The notes: generated from the letters alone by a model not told the origin. Counted from the stretch's first letter, positions 7,545-15,887 are shown. The stretch: DNA of 32,349 nucleotides from Nitrospinota bacterium (GCA_016217765.1 JACRGP010000171.1:1-32349), one strand, 5' to 3'. Numbers and translations: made by a program.

Positions 7545-9320
7545 ATGGAAAATAAATTTCAAAGGACCCACTACTGCGGGGAAATCTCCGAAAACCATAT
7601 AGGCTCCGACGTGACCCTGTGCGGATGGATTCAGACGCGGCGCGACCACGGCGGCCTGATCTTCATCGACCTCTGGGACAAGGAGGGCATCGTGCAGGTG
7701 GTCCTGAACCCGCAGATCGACAAGCTCGCCCACGAACAGGCGCAAAGCCTGCGCGGCAACTTCGTCATCGCCGTCAAGGGGAAAGTCCGCGCCCGGCCCG
7801 CCGACATGGTCAACCCCAAGCTCAAGACCGGCAAGGTCGAGGTCTACATCGACGACCTGAAAATCCTGAACAAGTCCAAGACCCCGCCCTTTTCGGCGTG
7901 GGAGGACGCGGAAGTCGCCGAGGCGATCCGGCTCAAATACCGCTACCTCGACCTCCGCGGGGAGGACCTCCAGCGCAACCTGAAGATGCGGTACGACATC
8001 ACGCGCGTGGCGCGGGACATCCTGCATAAACGCCGGTTCACGGAAGTGGAGACGCCCATGCTCACCAAGAGCACCCCGGAGGGCGCGCGCGATTACCTGG
8101 TCCCCAGCAGGCTCAACCCGCAAAAGTTCTACGCCCTGCCCCAGTCGCCGCAACTGTTCAAGCAGATCCTGATGGTCGCGGGGCTGGACCGGTATTTCCA
8201 GATCGTCAAATGCTTCCGGGACGAGGACCTGCGCATGGACCGGCAACCCGAGTTCACGCAAATCGACGTGGAGATGTCGTTCGTCGACGAACCCCAGTTG
8301 TTCGGACTGGTCGAGGAAACGGTCTCGGCGATATACAAGGAAGTCCTGGGGATCGACATCCCGGTCCCGTTCCCCGTCCTCAAGTACAAGGACGCAATGG
8401 CCCGTTTCGGCAACGACAAGCCGGACCTCCGCTTCGGGCTGGAATTGATCGACGTGGGCGAGGCCGTGAGCGGCGCCGAATTCAAGGTGTTCGCCGACGC
8501 CCTGAAGGCGGGCGGGCAGGTGAAGGCCATCAACGTCAAAAAGAGCGCCGAGGCCCTTTCCCGCAAGGCCCTGGACGACCTCGCCGAAGTGGCGAAAACC
8601 TACGGCGCCAAGGGCATGGCGTGGATCAAGGTCAATCCCGACGGACCGCAATCGCCCATCGTCAAATTCTTCAAGAAGGAGGAGTTGGACCGGCTGATGG
8701 GGAAAGTGGGCGGCGAGGTGGGCGACGCCATCGTGTTCGTCGCCGACAAACCCAAGGTGGTGGCCGACGCGCTGGCGAACGCGCGCCTGGCGCTCGGCAG
8801 GCAACTCGGCCTCATCGACGAAAACAAGATCTGCCTGACCTGGATCACGGAGTTCCCGCTGGTGGAATACGACGAGGCGGAAAAACGCTACGTCGCCCTG
8901 CACCATCCCTTCACCTCCCCCTTCGAGGAGGACCTGGACAAGTTCGAAACGGCGCCGGACCAGATCCGCGCGCGGGCTTACGACCTGGTCCTGAACGGCA
9001 ACGAGATCGGCGGCGGAAGCATCCGCATACACCAGAAGGAAGTCCAGGAACGGATGTTCAAACTGCTGGGGATCGGCGCCGAGGAGGCGGAGATCAAGTT
9101 CGGATTTCTCCTGGACGCCTTGCAATACGGCGCCCCGCCCCACGGCGGCATCGCCTTCGGGCTCGACCGCATCGCCATGTTGCTGGCCGGGGCGCGCTCC
9201 ATACGCGACGTCATCGCGTTCCCCAAAACGCAGAAAGCCGTGTGCCTCATGACCCAGGCCCCCTCCGAGGTCGACTTGAAACAGATGAAGGAATTGAAGC
9301 TGAAGTACGACTTGTCCTGA
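7545..9320 (+). CDS. aspS: Aspartyl-tRNA synthetase
   Basis: The 591-residue length is normal for the bacterial type. Order: OB-fold anticodon-binding domain (1-110, CGWIQTRRDHGGLIFIDL), class II catalytic core with KYRYLDLRG and TPEGARDYLVPSR, motif 2 at 224-230 (FRDEDLR, then MDRQPEFTQID), the bacterial GAD insertion (about 290-420), and motif 3 GLDR at 539-542. It charges tRNA-Asp with aspartate in the cytoplasm. H35 in RRDHGG sits where Pseudomonas aeruginosa AspRS has H31, one of two positions linked to misacylation of tRNA-Asn. The second position, in RARPADMVN, is not the matching glycine. A non-discriminating enzyme is therefore possible but unproven. No strong ribosome binding site precedes the ATG. 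The upstream repeats do not touch the coding sequence. Confidence 0.98.
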   Translation: MENKFQRTHYCGEISENHIGSDVTLCGWIQTRRDHGGLIFIDLWDKEGIVQVVLNPQIDKLAHEQAQSLRGNFVIAVKGKVRARPADMVNPKLKTGKVEVYIDDLKILNKSKTPPFSAWEDAEVAEAIRLKYRYLDLRGEDLQRNLKMRYDITRVARDILHKRRFTEVETPMLTKSTPEGARDYLVPSRLNPQKFYALPQSPQLFKQILMVAGLDRYFQIVKCFRDEDLRMDRQPEFTQIDVEMSFVDEPQLFGLVEETVSAIYKEVLGIDIPVPFPVLKYKDAMARFGNDKPDLRFGLELIDVGEAVSGAEFKVFADALKAGGQVKAINVKKSAEALSRKALDDLAEVAKTYGAKGMAWIKVNPDGPQSPIVKFFKKEELDRLMGKVGGEVGDAIVFVADKPKVVADALANARLALGRQLGLIDENKICLTWITEFPLVEYDEAEKRYVALHHPFTSPFEEDLDKFETAPDQIRARAYDLVLNGNEIGGGSIRIHQKEVQERMFKLLGIGAEEAEIKFGFLLDALQYGAPPHGGIAFGLDRIAMLLAGARSIRDVIAFPKTQKAVCLMTQAPSEVDLKQMKELKLKYDLS

Positions 9321-9331
9321 TCCCCGCCCCC

Positions 9332-9550
9332 AACGTGCCGTTGGATCCAATGGGCTTGACCCGGATGGCGAATAGGGGTCATCGAAGGCAATCGAGGCTT
9401 GGCCATTTCGCTCCGGGGCGTTCCCCGGACAACGTGCCGTTGGATCCAGCGCCGCCTCGCGCTGACGCCGAGGCGGGAATCGCGTTCCGGCGATCGCGGA
9501 GCCTCGTCGCCGCGTCGCCTCCGGGCGCTTGCCCGGTCAAGGGAGGGGAG
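9332..9550. repeat. 99-bp periodic repeat plus GC-rich core, overlapping the reductase 5' end
   Basis: AACGTGCCGTTGGATCCA occurs at 9332-9349 and again at 9431-9448, exactly 99 bases apart. The first unit aligns with the reverse complement of the 99-bp tandem unit at 32164-32349 (shared CCGGATGGCGAA, GTCATCG). From 9449 to 9535 the sequence is the reverse complement of the core inside 21854-21961 (GCTGACGCCGAGGCGGGAAT, CGCGTTCCGGCGATCGCG, GGGCGCTTGCCCGG). It ends in AAGGGAGGGGAGAA like the right side of the MITE-like element. The reductase reading frame emerges directly from it. Confidence 0.75.
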
Positions 9551-9551
9551 A

Positions 9552-10671
9552 AATGGGCGCGAGTCCAACTTCGGAATTCAGGTTTATCTGGAGCAACGCG
9601 AGCGCTTGACTTGGGACGGGTTTCGAAAATTCAGGATTTTCTCCAAGGTCCAAGAGGGCCGCGACATCTGGTCCTTTTACCTCTCGCCGCTGGACGGCCA
9701 GCCCCTGCCGCCGTTTCTGCCCGGACAATACCTGACTTTCCAGGTCGCCGTCCCTGGAGCCTCCAAACCGGTCACGCGCTGTTACTCGCTTTCCGACAGT
9801 CCCTTTCACGCGGACTATTACCGGATCACCGTCAAGAAAATCCCGCCCCGCCCTGGCGACCCGCAAGGCGCCCCCGGACAGAGTTCGAGTTTTTTTGCCG
9901 ACCGCCTGGCGCCGGGAGACCTCCTCGACGTCAAGGCCCCGCAAGGCCGATTCATCCTGGACGCGACCGCGCACACGCCCGTGGCCCTTTTGGCCGGCGG
10001 CATCGGCATCACTCCCTTGTTGAGCATGTTGAACGCCATCGTGGAGTCCGGCTCCAGGCGCGAAACCTGGTTTTTTCTCGGCGCGCGCAACGGGGACGAG
10101 CACATCATGAAAGACCATCTCCGGCGAATCGCGCGGGAGAACGCGAACGCGCGCCTGCGTGTCTGTTACAGCCGGCCGTCGGAAGAGTACGTCCTGGGCC
10201 GCGACTACCAGCACAAGGGACACGTCGATATCGACCTGCTGAAAAAGTTATTGCCGGGGAAAGATTTCGAATTTTACGTGTGCGGGCCGGCCGCCATGAT
10301 GGACGCCCTGCGACGCGACTTAAAAGCCTGGGGAGTTCCGGAGGGGAGGATTTTCCTCGAGGCGTTTGGCCAAGCCCCGTCCGCGCCGCCGCCCGGCGTC
10401 TCCGGTAGCCGGGCCGGGATCGAAATCAAATTCGCCAAATCGGGCAAATCCGTCTCGTGGGACCCCGGCCGCCGGTTTCCTGCTCGACTTGGCCGAGCGC
10501 CACGGGATCGACATCGATTTCGGTTGCCGGTCGGGCAATTGCGGAACCTGTTGCGTCCGGTTGATCTCGGGGGAGGTCGATTATCCGAACGGGAACGAAT
10601 TTCAGCCGGAGCCGGGGTCGTGCCTGACCTGTTGCACGGTCCCCAAAACCGATCTGACCTTGGACGTCTGA
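9552..10671 (+). pseudogene. Flavohemoprotein-like FAD/NAD(P)H reductase with C-terminal 2Fe-2S domain, interrupted by a one-base frameshift
   Basis: The first frame encodes an FAD domain like that of flavohemoprotein Hmp (LTWDGFRKFRIFSK, PFLPGQYLTF, RCYSLSDSP) and a NAD(P)H domain (LLAGGIGITPLLSML, FYVCGPAAMMDAL). It is intact to KSVSWDP near 10466. The continuation, AAGFLLDLAERHGIDIDFGC, lies in the next frame from 10468. It completes a plant-type 2Fe-2S domain (CRSGNCGTCC, then SCLTCC) ending at the TGA at 10671. One extra base in GACCCCGG explains the break. No globin domain is present, so this would be an NAD(P)H:acceptor reductase, not an NO dioxygenase. The start is unclear. The frame has no ATG before LTWDGF, the nearby ATG at 9553 is out of frame, and the 5' edge is repeat DNA. 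CTG 9588 or TTG 9606 could serve. It is either a real pseudogene or a sequencing error. Confidence 0.8.
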
Positions 10672-10715
10672 ACCGGCGGGATGTGGGTCGGAGATTGGAA
10701 CCCTCTCCTATATTC

Positions 10716-10746
10716 TCCCCTCCCTTGATGGGAGGGGGCTGGGACA
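10716..10746. repeat. Fragment of the MITE-like element interior
   Basis: CCCCTCCCTTGATGGGAGGG followed by GGCTGGGACA is the reverse complement of the right interior of family 1 (CCCCCAGCCCCCTCCCTCAA). It forms a hairpin on its own. It lies between the reductase stop and the 3' end of rnpB. Confidence 0.6.
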
Positions 10747-10778
10747 GGAAAACCGATCAGGCGCCGCCGGAACCCCCG

Positions 10779-11167
10779 CGCCGAAGTAAACCTGTAAGCC
10801 GGGTTCTGTTCTCCATTTGCATGGAGCGGCGGTCATCAATCTAGGCCTGCCGTTGCCGGCAGGCTCAAGCGACCAACCCGAAAGCCTCGGACGAGCCGTC
10901 CTCGATTGCTTTCCTATTTGGTCTTGCTCCGGATAGGGCTTGCCAAGCTACCGCTGTCGCCAACGGTACTGGTGAGCTCTTACCTCGCCTTTTCACCTTT
11001 GCCGCCGGGACGGGAGACCCGCCCCGGGTTGGCCGTGTCTTTTCTGTGGCGCTTTCCTTGGGGTCGCCCCCACTCCCGGTTAGGGAGTATCCCGCTCTGT
11101 GGAGCCCGGACTTTCCTCTCCCCCCGGCCGCGGGCCGGGGACAGCGACCGCCCGGTTTACTTCGGCG
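10779..11167 (-). ncRNA. rnpB: RNase P RNA (bacterial type A)
   Basis: Read on the minus strand, the conserved 5' block GAGGAAAGTCCGGGCTCC is present at about 11101-11118. ACAGAAA follows near 11041, and the 3' block is AACCCGGCTTACAGGTTTAC. The ends pair perfectly: CGCCGAAGTAAACC at 11167-11154 pairs with GGTTTACTTCGGCG at 10792-10779, forming helix P1. That fixes a transcript of about 389 bases. The RNA is the catalytic subunit of RNase P, which removes tRNA 5' leaders. The P1 5' strand overlaps the last codons and stop (11157-11159) of the upstream zinc-ribbon gene, so rnpB is probably co-transcribed with it or has a promoter inside it. Long open frames on either strand across this interval are not genes. 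Confidence 0.97.
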
Positions 11168-11909
11168 CGGCGGTTTCGGTAACGGGTTCGGGGACCCAGT
11201 ACAGGAACCGGTTGCAATGGATGCACTCGAAAACCTTTTCGCCGCTTCTGATCTCTATGACCAACTGCGGAAGAATCTGCTGAAAACACCCCTGGCATAT
11301 GTGGCCCACGAGTCGCGCGACGGCATGGTCCCCCCTTAATTTTAAAACTTTTTCGTAGCGCTGGACCAGCTTGGGATCGGTCGAGCGGACAAGTTCGTCC
11401 CGCTTCCGGCGCGCCGCCTCCAGGTCTTTTTCGAGCCGGGATTTTTCCGCTTCCTTCCGGGACTTGTACTGGTTGAACTTTTTCTCTTCCTCCTGGTATT
11501 CCGCCTTGGAGCCGGGCAGTTCCTTTTCCCTGGACTCGAGCGTTTCCATCAGCTCCAGTTCCCGGTCCTCCAAGCCCGTTATTTTCCGTTCGATCGTTTC
11601 GACCTCCGCCAGGATGGCGGTATATTCCTTGTTGGTCTTCACGGAAGGGAGCTTCAGTTTCGTCTTGGACATATGATCGTTTTCGATCTTGACCTCTTGT
11701 TCCAACTGGCGGCTCCGGTTCTGGACCTCCTTGATCCGCGCGTCCGCGTCGTCGAGCTTCTTCCTCCTGGCCGCCAGGTCCGACTTCGCGGACTCGATCT
11801 GGACCGGGACCAGGGCGAGGCCTTTTTCCCAATTGGCGATTTCCGAATCGGTTTCCTGGAGCGCGATCAAGAACTGGAGTTGGGGGTTCATGGGGACGCT
11901 GTTTTGCAT
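11157..11909 (-). CDS. Coiled-coil protein with C4 zinc ribbon (COG1579 / CdsZ type)
   Basis: The 250-residue protein has a long charged coiled coil (about 20-185) and a C-terminal zinc ribbon with C205, C208, C229 and C232 (ICQGCFQQI, FECIHCNRF). It ends in a short disordered tail. This is the COG1579 family, for which nucleic-acid or protein-partner binding has been proposed. It is cytoplasmic, with no signal peptide. The ATG at 11909 has GGATGG about 10 bases upstream. An in-frame ATG at 11891 (MNPQLQFLIAL) also fits and lacks a clear ribosome binding site. The stop lies inside the P1 helix of rnpB, so processing of one transcript could affect the other. A good sigma-70-like promoter lies about 60 bases upstream. 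Confidence 0.9.
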   Translation of the reverse strand: MQNSVPMNPQLQFLIALQETDSEIANWEKGLALVPVQIESAKSDLAARRKKLDDADARIKEVQNRSRQLEQEVKIENDHMSKTKLKLPSVKTNKEYTAILAEVETIERKITGLEDRELELMETLESREKELPGSKAEYQEEEKKFNQYKSRKEAEKSRLEKDLEAARRKRDELVRSTDPKLVQRYEKVLKLRGDHAVARLVGHICQGCFQQILPQLVIEIRSGEKVFECIHCNRFLYWVPEPVTETAAPK

Positions 11910-11967
11910 TTAGTCCATCCAAGCGCGGATTTTGCGCTGTTTAGGGGGAATTTTCATCCGTACACAA

Positions 11968-11996
11968 AATGTAGCATGCCGCCGGTTTGATTGCAA
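11968..11996 (-). promoter_or_regulatory. Candidate promoter for the zinc-ribbon gene (and possibly rnpB)
   Basis: On the minus strand TTGCAA (11996-11991, 4 of 6) and TACATT (11973-11968, 4 of 6) are spaced 17 bases. The -10 is about 58 bases upstream of the ATG. Downstream genes read in the same direction. Confidence 0.45.
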
Positions 11997-12046
11997 ACCT
12001 CAAAATCCCCGCGGCCGGCGGCGTAAGTTGGGCCGGTAGTTTTTAA

Positions 12047-12202
12047 GAGCGTCTAACAAAATGAAGTATTCCATAACTTCCTCCCCCTTGACGGGGGAGG
12101 CCAGGTGGGGGTGAAAAGCCAGCCCACCCTCCCCCAGCCCCCTCCCGCAAGGGAGGGGAGCAGGTATGGGGTCAGACCATCAGTTCATTTTGTTAGACGC
12201 TC
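12047..12202. repeat. MITE-like element, short form (156 bp) with 19-bp terminal inverted repeats
   Basis: The left end GAGCGTCTAACAAAATGAA (12047-12065) is the exact reverse complement of the right end at 12184-12202. Both flanks are TAA (12044-12046 and 12203-12205), consistent with a 3-bp target duplication. There is no reading frame inside. The interior has CTCCCCCTTGACGGGGGAGG and CTCCCGCAAGGGAGGGG hairpins but lacks the roughly 104-bp GC-rich core of the long form. With the candidate promoter and the secF terminator, this accounts for the 336 bases between the zinc-ribbon gene and secF. Confidence 0.9.
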
Positions 12203-12214
12203 TAAGGGGAATGC

Positions 12215-12244
12215 AAAAAGGCCCGGAGGGACGGCCCCCGGACC
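12215..12244 (-). terminator. Intrinsic terminator of the yajC-secD-secF operon
   Basis: Directly after the secF stop, on the minus strand, GGTCCGGGGG pairs with CCTCCGGGCC (10 pairs, two of them G-T) around the loop CCGTC. TTTTT follows. This is a textbook Rho-independent terminator. The MITE-like element starts 12 bases beyond it. Confidence 0.88.
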
Positions 12245-12245
12245 G

Positions 12246-13154
12246 TCAGGCCCGTTTGAAGGAGAGCGACTTGTTTTCCCAGAAAAGGACGCAAACGCTG
12301 GCGATAAAGATGGAGGAATACGTGCCCACGAAGATGCCCACCAGCAGGCTGAAGGCGAAGCCGTGGATGATCTCGCCGCCGAAGAAATAGAGGGCGATGA
12401 CCACCAGCAGGGTGCAACCGGAGGTCAGGATGGTCCGGCTCAGCGTCTGGTTGACGCTGGCGTTGATGACGTCGAACAATGAGGTTTTGCTTTCCCGGCG
12501 CGCGTTTTCGCGGACCCGGTCGTAGACGACGATGGTGTCGTTGAGGGAATACCCTATGAGGGTCAGGAACCCCGCCACCACGACCAGGTCGAACTCCATA
12601 TTGAGCAGGGAAAACGCTCCCAGCGTGATAATCACGTCGTGAACGGTGGCGATGATGGCCCCGACGGCGTAACGGAGTTCGAACCTCCAGGCAATATAAA
12701 CGAGTATCCCGATGAGGGAATAAAATATGGAAAGGAGGGCCTTCATGCGCAGGTCCTTGCCCACTTTCGGGCCGACAATTTCCACGCGGTCGACAACGAT
12801 GTCTTTCACGCCCAAGGCTTGTTCGAGGCCGTTCTTGATGCGCGATCCCACGTCCTCGAGCTTTTCCTCCGACTTCTGGACGCGGATCAGGATTTCGCTC
12901 CTGGAACCGAATTCCTGTATGGCGCTGTCGCCGAGCCCCAGGTTTTTCAAGCCGTCGCGCACGTGGTCCAGGGACGGCGGCTCCTTGAACTTCAACTGCA
13001 CCAGGGTCCCGCCCGCGAAATCGATGCCGTATTTGAGCCCCCCGCGGAAAACGACCGATAATATGCCGATGAGGATCAGGGCCCCGGAAAAAATCAGGGC
13101 CAGCCGGGCCCTTCCCATGAAATCGATGGTCGTCCTTTGCTTGAAGAATTCCAT
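12246..13154 (-). CDS. secF: Protein translocase subunit SecF
   Basis: The 302-residue inner-membrane protein has an N-terminal membrane segment (17-36). The signature GIDFAGGT is at 43-50, a periplasmic domain spans about 55-135, and five membrane segments follow. The conserved GYSLNDTIVVYDRVREN is at 201-217 with the charged D206. With SecD it uses the proton gradient to pull proteins out of the SecYEG channel on the periplasmic side. The ATG is one base after the secD stop, so the two are translationally coupled. An intrinsic terminator follows the stop. Length and all signatures are normal. Confidence 0.97.
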   Translation of the reverse strand: MEFFKQRTTIDFMGRARLALIFSGALILIGILSVVFRGGLKYGIDFAGGTLVQLKFKEPPSLDHVRDGLKNLGLGDSAIQEFGSRSEILIRVQKSEEKLEDVGSRIKNGLEQALGVKDIVVDRVEIVGPKVGKDLRMKALLSIFYSLIGILVYIAWRFELRYAVGAIIATVHDVIITLGAFSLLNMEFDLVVVAGFLTLIGYSLNDTIVVYDRVRENARRESKTSLFDVINASVNQTLSRTILTSGCTLLVVIALYFFGGEIIHGFAFSLLVGIFVGTYSSIFIASVCVLFWENKSLSFKRA

Positions 13155-13155
13155 G

Positions 13156-14709
13156 TCAGATGCTCAACCGATCCAGTTTCTTGCGGCCCAGCGCCAGGTC
13201 GAAAATGACCCGGCAGGCAAAAACCGCCGTGAACATGCTCGCCACAAGGCCGATGCACAGGGTGATGGCAAATCCCTTGATGGGCCCCGTCCCGAACTGA
13301 AACAGGACGACGGCGGCGATCAAGGTCGTGATGTTGGAGTCCAGAATCGTCGTGAACGCCTTGTCGTACCCCGCCTCCACCGCCGCGCGGACCGTCTTCC
13401 CGATCCGGAGTTCCTCGCGGATGCGTTCGTAGATCAAAACGTTGGCGTCGATGGCCATGCCCACGGTCAGGATGATGCCGGCGATGCCGGGCAGGGTCAA
13501 GGAAGCCTTGAAATAGGCCAGGGACCCCATCAACAAAATGACGTTCAGCACGAGAGCCAGGACCGCCACCAGACCGGAAAGCCGGTAATAGACGATGATG
13601 AAACTGAACAGCAGGACGCACGCGATGATCGCGGAGAAAACGCCCTTTTCGATGGAATCTCTCCCAAGAGAGGGCCCAACGGTCCTGTTTTCCAGGATCA
13701 CCACGGGGGCCGGAAGCGCCCCCGCCCGCAGGACGATCGCCAGGTCGTGCGCCTCGTCGGTCGTGAAATGTCCGGTGATCTGCGCCCGCCCGCCGGCGAT
13801 CTCGTCCTGGATCACCGGCGCGGAATACACGTTGTTGTCCAGGATGATCGCCAGACGCTTGCCGACGTTCTCCTTGGTCGTCTGGTGGAAGACCATGGCG
13901 CCCACGCTGTTGAACGCGATGGCGACATAAGGCTGGCCGAATTCCGAGTCGAAGCGCACCTCGGCGTTGGTCAAGGTTTCGCCGGTCAGAATGGTCCGCC
14001 TTTTCAAAAGAAACGGTTGCTTGGAGGATTCGCCGGTCTCCTTGTCCACTTGCCGCTGATGCAATATCTCGTCGCCTTCGGGGAGGTTCCCGGCCAAGGC
14101 GTCCTGGACGCTACGCTGGTCGTCCACCAGTTTGAACTCCAGGCGCGCCGTCTTGCCGATGAGGTTGACCGCCCGCTCGGGATCCTTGACTCCCGGCAAC
14201 TGGACGAGGATTCTCCGTTTGCCTTGCACTTGGATGGTGGGCTCGGTCACGCCAAACTGGTCCACGCGGTTGCGAATGGTTTCCAATCCCTGATGGACGG
14301 CGTTTTCCTCGATCCGCTGGACTTCGCTTTTATCCAGATTGAAGGTGAGTTCCGCCCCCGATTCGGCGACCTCCCCTTTTTTAAGGTAGGGATAACCTTT
14401 TAAAATCTTATCTACTTGGGCGGCGTCAACGGCGTCCGCGAGCGTCACCCGGACCCGCGAACCCTCCAAATGGGCGGAGACGGACTCCACTTCGATATCT
14501 TCGTCCTGGATCGCCCGTTTGATGTCGTCGGCTATCCGCTCCAGACTGGCTTCGACGGCTTTGTCCGCCTGGACTTCGAGGACCAGGTGCATACCGCCTT
14601 GCAGGTCGAGCCCCAGGGCGATTTTTTCGTTCAACGGGTAGGCCAGCCAGGTCGACCCTGAAACCACCGCTACGATCAAGGGAATTTTCCACCGCAGACT
14701 TTTGAGCAT
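13156..14709 (-). CDS. secD: Protein translocase subunit SecD
   Basis: The 517-residue inner-membrane protein has a first membrane segment at 9-26, GLDLQGGMHL at 33-42, a long periplasmic P1 region (about 45-330), and a C-terminal bundle of five segments. GMAIDANVLIYERIREE contains D421, the residue equivalent to the functional aspartate of the family. It forms a complex with SecF and YajC and assists late steps of Sec-dependent export. It lies between yajC (15-base gap) and secF (1-base gap). The length is a little below that of E. coli SecD but usual for many other phyla. Confidence 0.97.
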   Translation of the reverse strand: MLKSLRWKIPLIVAVVSGSTWLAYPLNEKIALGLDLQGGMHLVLEVQADKAVEASLERIADDIKRAIQDEDIEVESVSAHLEGSRVRVTLADAVDAAQVDKILKGYPYLKKGEVAESGAELTFNLDKSEVQRIEENAVHQGLETIRNRVDQFGVTEPTIQVQGKRRILVQLPGVKDPERAVNLIGKTARLEFKLVDDQRSVQDALAGNLPEGDEILHQRQVDKETGESSKQPFLLKRRTILTGETLTNAEVRFDSEFGQPYVAIAFNSVGAMVFHQTTKENVGKRLAIILDNNVYSAPVIQDEIAGGRAQITGHFTTDEAHDLAIVLRAGALPAPVVILENRTVGPSLGRDSIEKGVFSAIIACVLLFSFIIVYYRLSGLVAVLALVLNVILLMGSLAYFKASLTLPGIAGIILTVGMAIDANVLIYERIREELRIGKTVRAAVEAGYDKAFTTILDSNITTLIAAVVLFQFGTGPIKGFAITLCIGLVASMFTAVFACRVIFDLALGRKKLDRLSI

Positions 14710-14724
14710 ATTCTTGTCGTCTCT

Positions 14725-15054
14725 TTATTCCTTGGAAGGCTCGCTTTTCGTCACGCCTATGGACGACCGGTTGATCTTGATCCGGACGTTATCGGCTATC
14801 TGCAGGGTGACGATATCGTCTTTGACTTTACGGATGGTACCATGAATACCGCTCAAGGTAACCACGTTATCCCCTTCCTTCAACGCGTCGAGCAGTTTGC
14901 GCTGTTCCGCCTGTTTTTTCCGTTGCGGCCTGATCAAGATGAAATAAAAGATCAGGAACATCATGATCATCGGCGGGAGCAGGGCCAGCAGACTGTTGCC
15001 CCCCGCTTCGCCCCCCCCCTGTGGAGGGGCCATGGCATAAACTGAATCAAGCAT
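14725..15054 (-). CDS. yajC: Preprotein translocase subunit YajC
   Basis: The 109-residue protein has one membrane segment (LLPPMIMMFLIFYFILIRP), the family signature RPQRKKQAEQRKLL, and a small beta domain containing GDNVVTLSGIHGTI. It is the accessory subunit of SecDF. The ATG at 15054 is supported by AAAGGAT about 8 bases upstream. It is the first gene of the operon, with a candidate promoter about 65 bases upstream of the start. Confidence 0.95.
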   Translation of the reverse strand: MLDSVYAMAPPQGGGEAGGNSLLALLPPMIMMFLIFYFILIRPQRKKQAEQRKLLDALKEGDNVVTLSGIHGTIRKVKDDIVTLQIADNVRIKINRSSIGVTKSEPSKE

Positions 15055-15118
15055 GTTCCGATCCTTTAACTATCCGGAGATGAAGCCGTATCCTGAGATG
15101 GGAAAAAGCAAAAGGATG

Positions 15119-15147
15119 CTTCTATCAAATCCATCGATATTTGTCAA
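15119..15147 (-). promoter_or_regulatory. Candidate sigma-70 promoter of yajC-secD-secF
   Basis: On the minus strand a perfect -35 TTGACA (15147-15142) and TAGAAG (15124-15119, 4 of 6) are spaced 17 bases. They lie upstream of the first gene of the operon in otherwise AT-rich DNA. Confidence 0.55.
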
Positions 15148-15239
15148 ACTCTAAAAAATTCCGGGATTAACCCCCAACCCGCCGTTTTGATGGATTTTCA
15201 AACGGGAGCGGCCGTTTTTCCATGAACCGGACAGGCCGA

Positions 15240-15803
15240 TCAATAAAATTTATCCGGCAGAGAACTTTCGCCGGTCAATTGCACGTAAAGGGCGTGAAAC
15301 TCCCCGGTGGTCAATTTCGGATCCATCAACCGCTTCAAGTTTTCCGGAGCGATGGGGATCTGCGATTTCTCGTCCCAGGCGGAGGTGGCTATGGCCGCAT
15401 AGTGCGGCGAGTTGAGGCGCTGGACGATGAGGTAATCGATCCGGTCGTTGTATTTCAGGGCCAGGTCGATGACCATGCGCGCGTCTTCCGCGCTCAAGCC
15501 GCTTCCCAAGGCGATATTGGCCGGCGGATGGCCTCCGCTCGGCTTCCAATATTGAATGGTGTTTCGCAACACCTTGATGTCCTTGGACTTGAGAAACCCC
15601 CGGATCTCCTTGTCCTGCTTTGACCGCTGGTGCGCCAACCAGATCTCGATGGTGCAGATGGTGGTCTGGGAATTGCCGCACGCGCTTTGAGCCGCGGGCC
15701 CCTCGCCGGATTTGGAAACCTTGGAAGGCTCGTCTCCGGACGCGGAAAAAGGACTCCCGATAAAAAAGAGTGCGGCAAGAAAACACAAAGCGATTTTTTT
15801 CAT
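15240..15803 (-). CDS. Small exported protein of unknown function
   Basis: GGAGGAG at 15822-15816, 12 bases before the ATG at 15803, sets the start; in-frame codons further upstream are not coding-like. The 187-residue product begins with a signal peptide (MKKIALCFLAALFFIGSPFS, cleavage probably near ASG-DEP), without a lipobox. The mature part is soluble. Two cysteines early on (SACGNSQTTICTIEIW) could form a disulfide in the periplasm. The rest is mostly helical (FLKSKDIKVLRNTIQYW, EDARMVIDLALKYNDRIDYL). I do not recognise the family. It stands alone, with its own good promoter and divergent from the permease gene. Confidence 0.8.
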   Translation of the reverse strand: MKKIALCFLAALFFIGSPFSASGDEPSKVSKSGEGPAAQSACGNSQTTICTIEIWLAHQRSKQDKEIRGFLKSKDIKVLRNTIQYWKPSGGHPPANIALGSGLSAEDARMVIDLALKYNDRIDYLIVQRLNSPHYAAIATSAWDEKSQIPIAPENLKRLMDPKLTTGEFHALYVQLTGESSLPDKFY

Positions 15804-15858
15804 CTTTCGATTTATCTCCTCCCAGACCGGCGAACTAATGCGTTTATCGTGATCCGGC

Positions 15859-15887
15859 ATTGTAAATGTTAGACCGCCCGGAATCAA
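15859..15887 (-). promoter_or_regulatory. Sigma-70-type promoter of the small exported protein gene
   Basis: On the minus strand TTGATT (15887-15882, 4 of 6) and TACAAT (15864-15859, 5 of 6) are spaced exactly 17 bases. The -10 is about 55 bases before the start codon. It is among the best sigma-70 pairs in the window. A small CCCCGC/GCGGGG hairpin (15900-15916) lies just upstream. Confidence 0.6.

Noticed and set aside
10779-11340. Several open frames across 10779-11340 that look like small proteins
   Set aside because: The interval up to 11167 is RNase P RNA and the rest is the zinc-ribbon gene on the minus strand.
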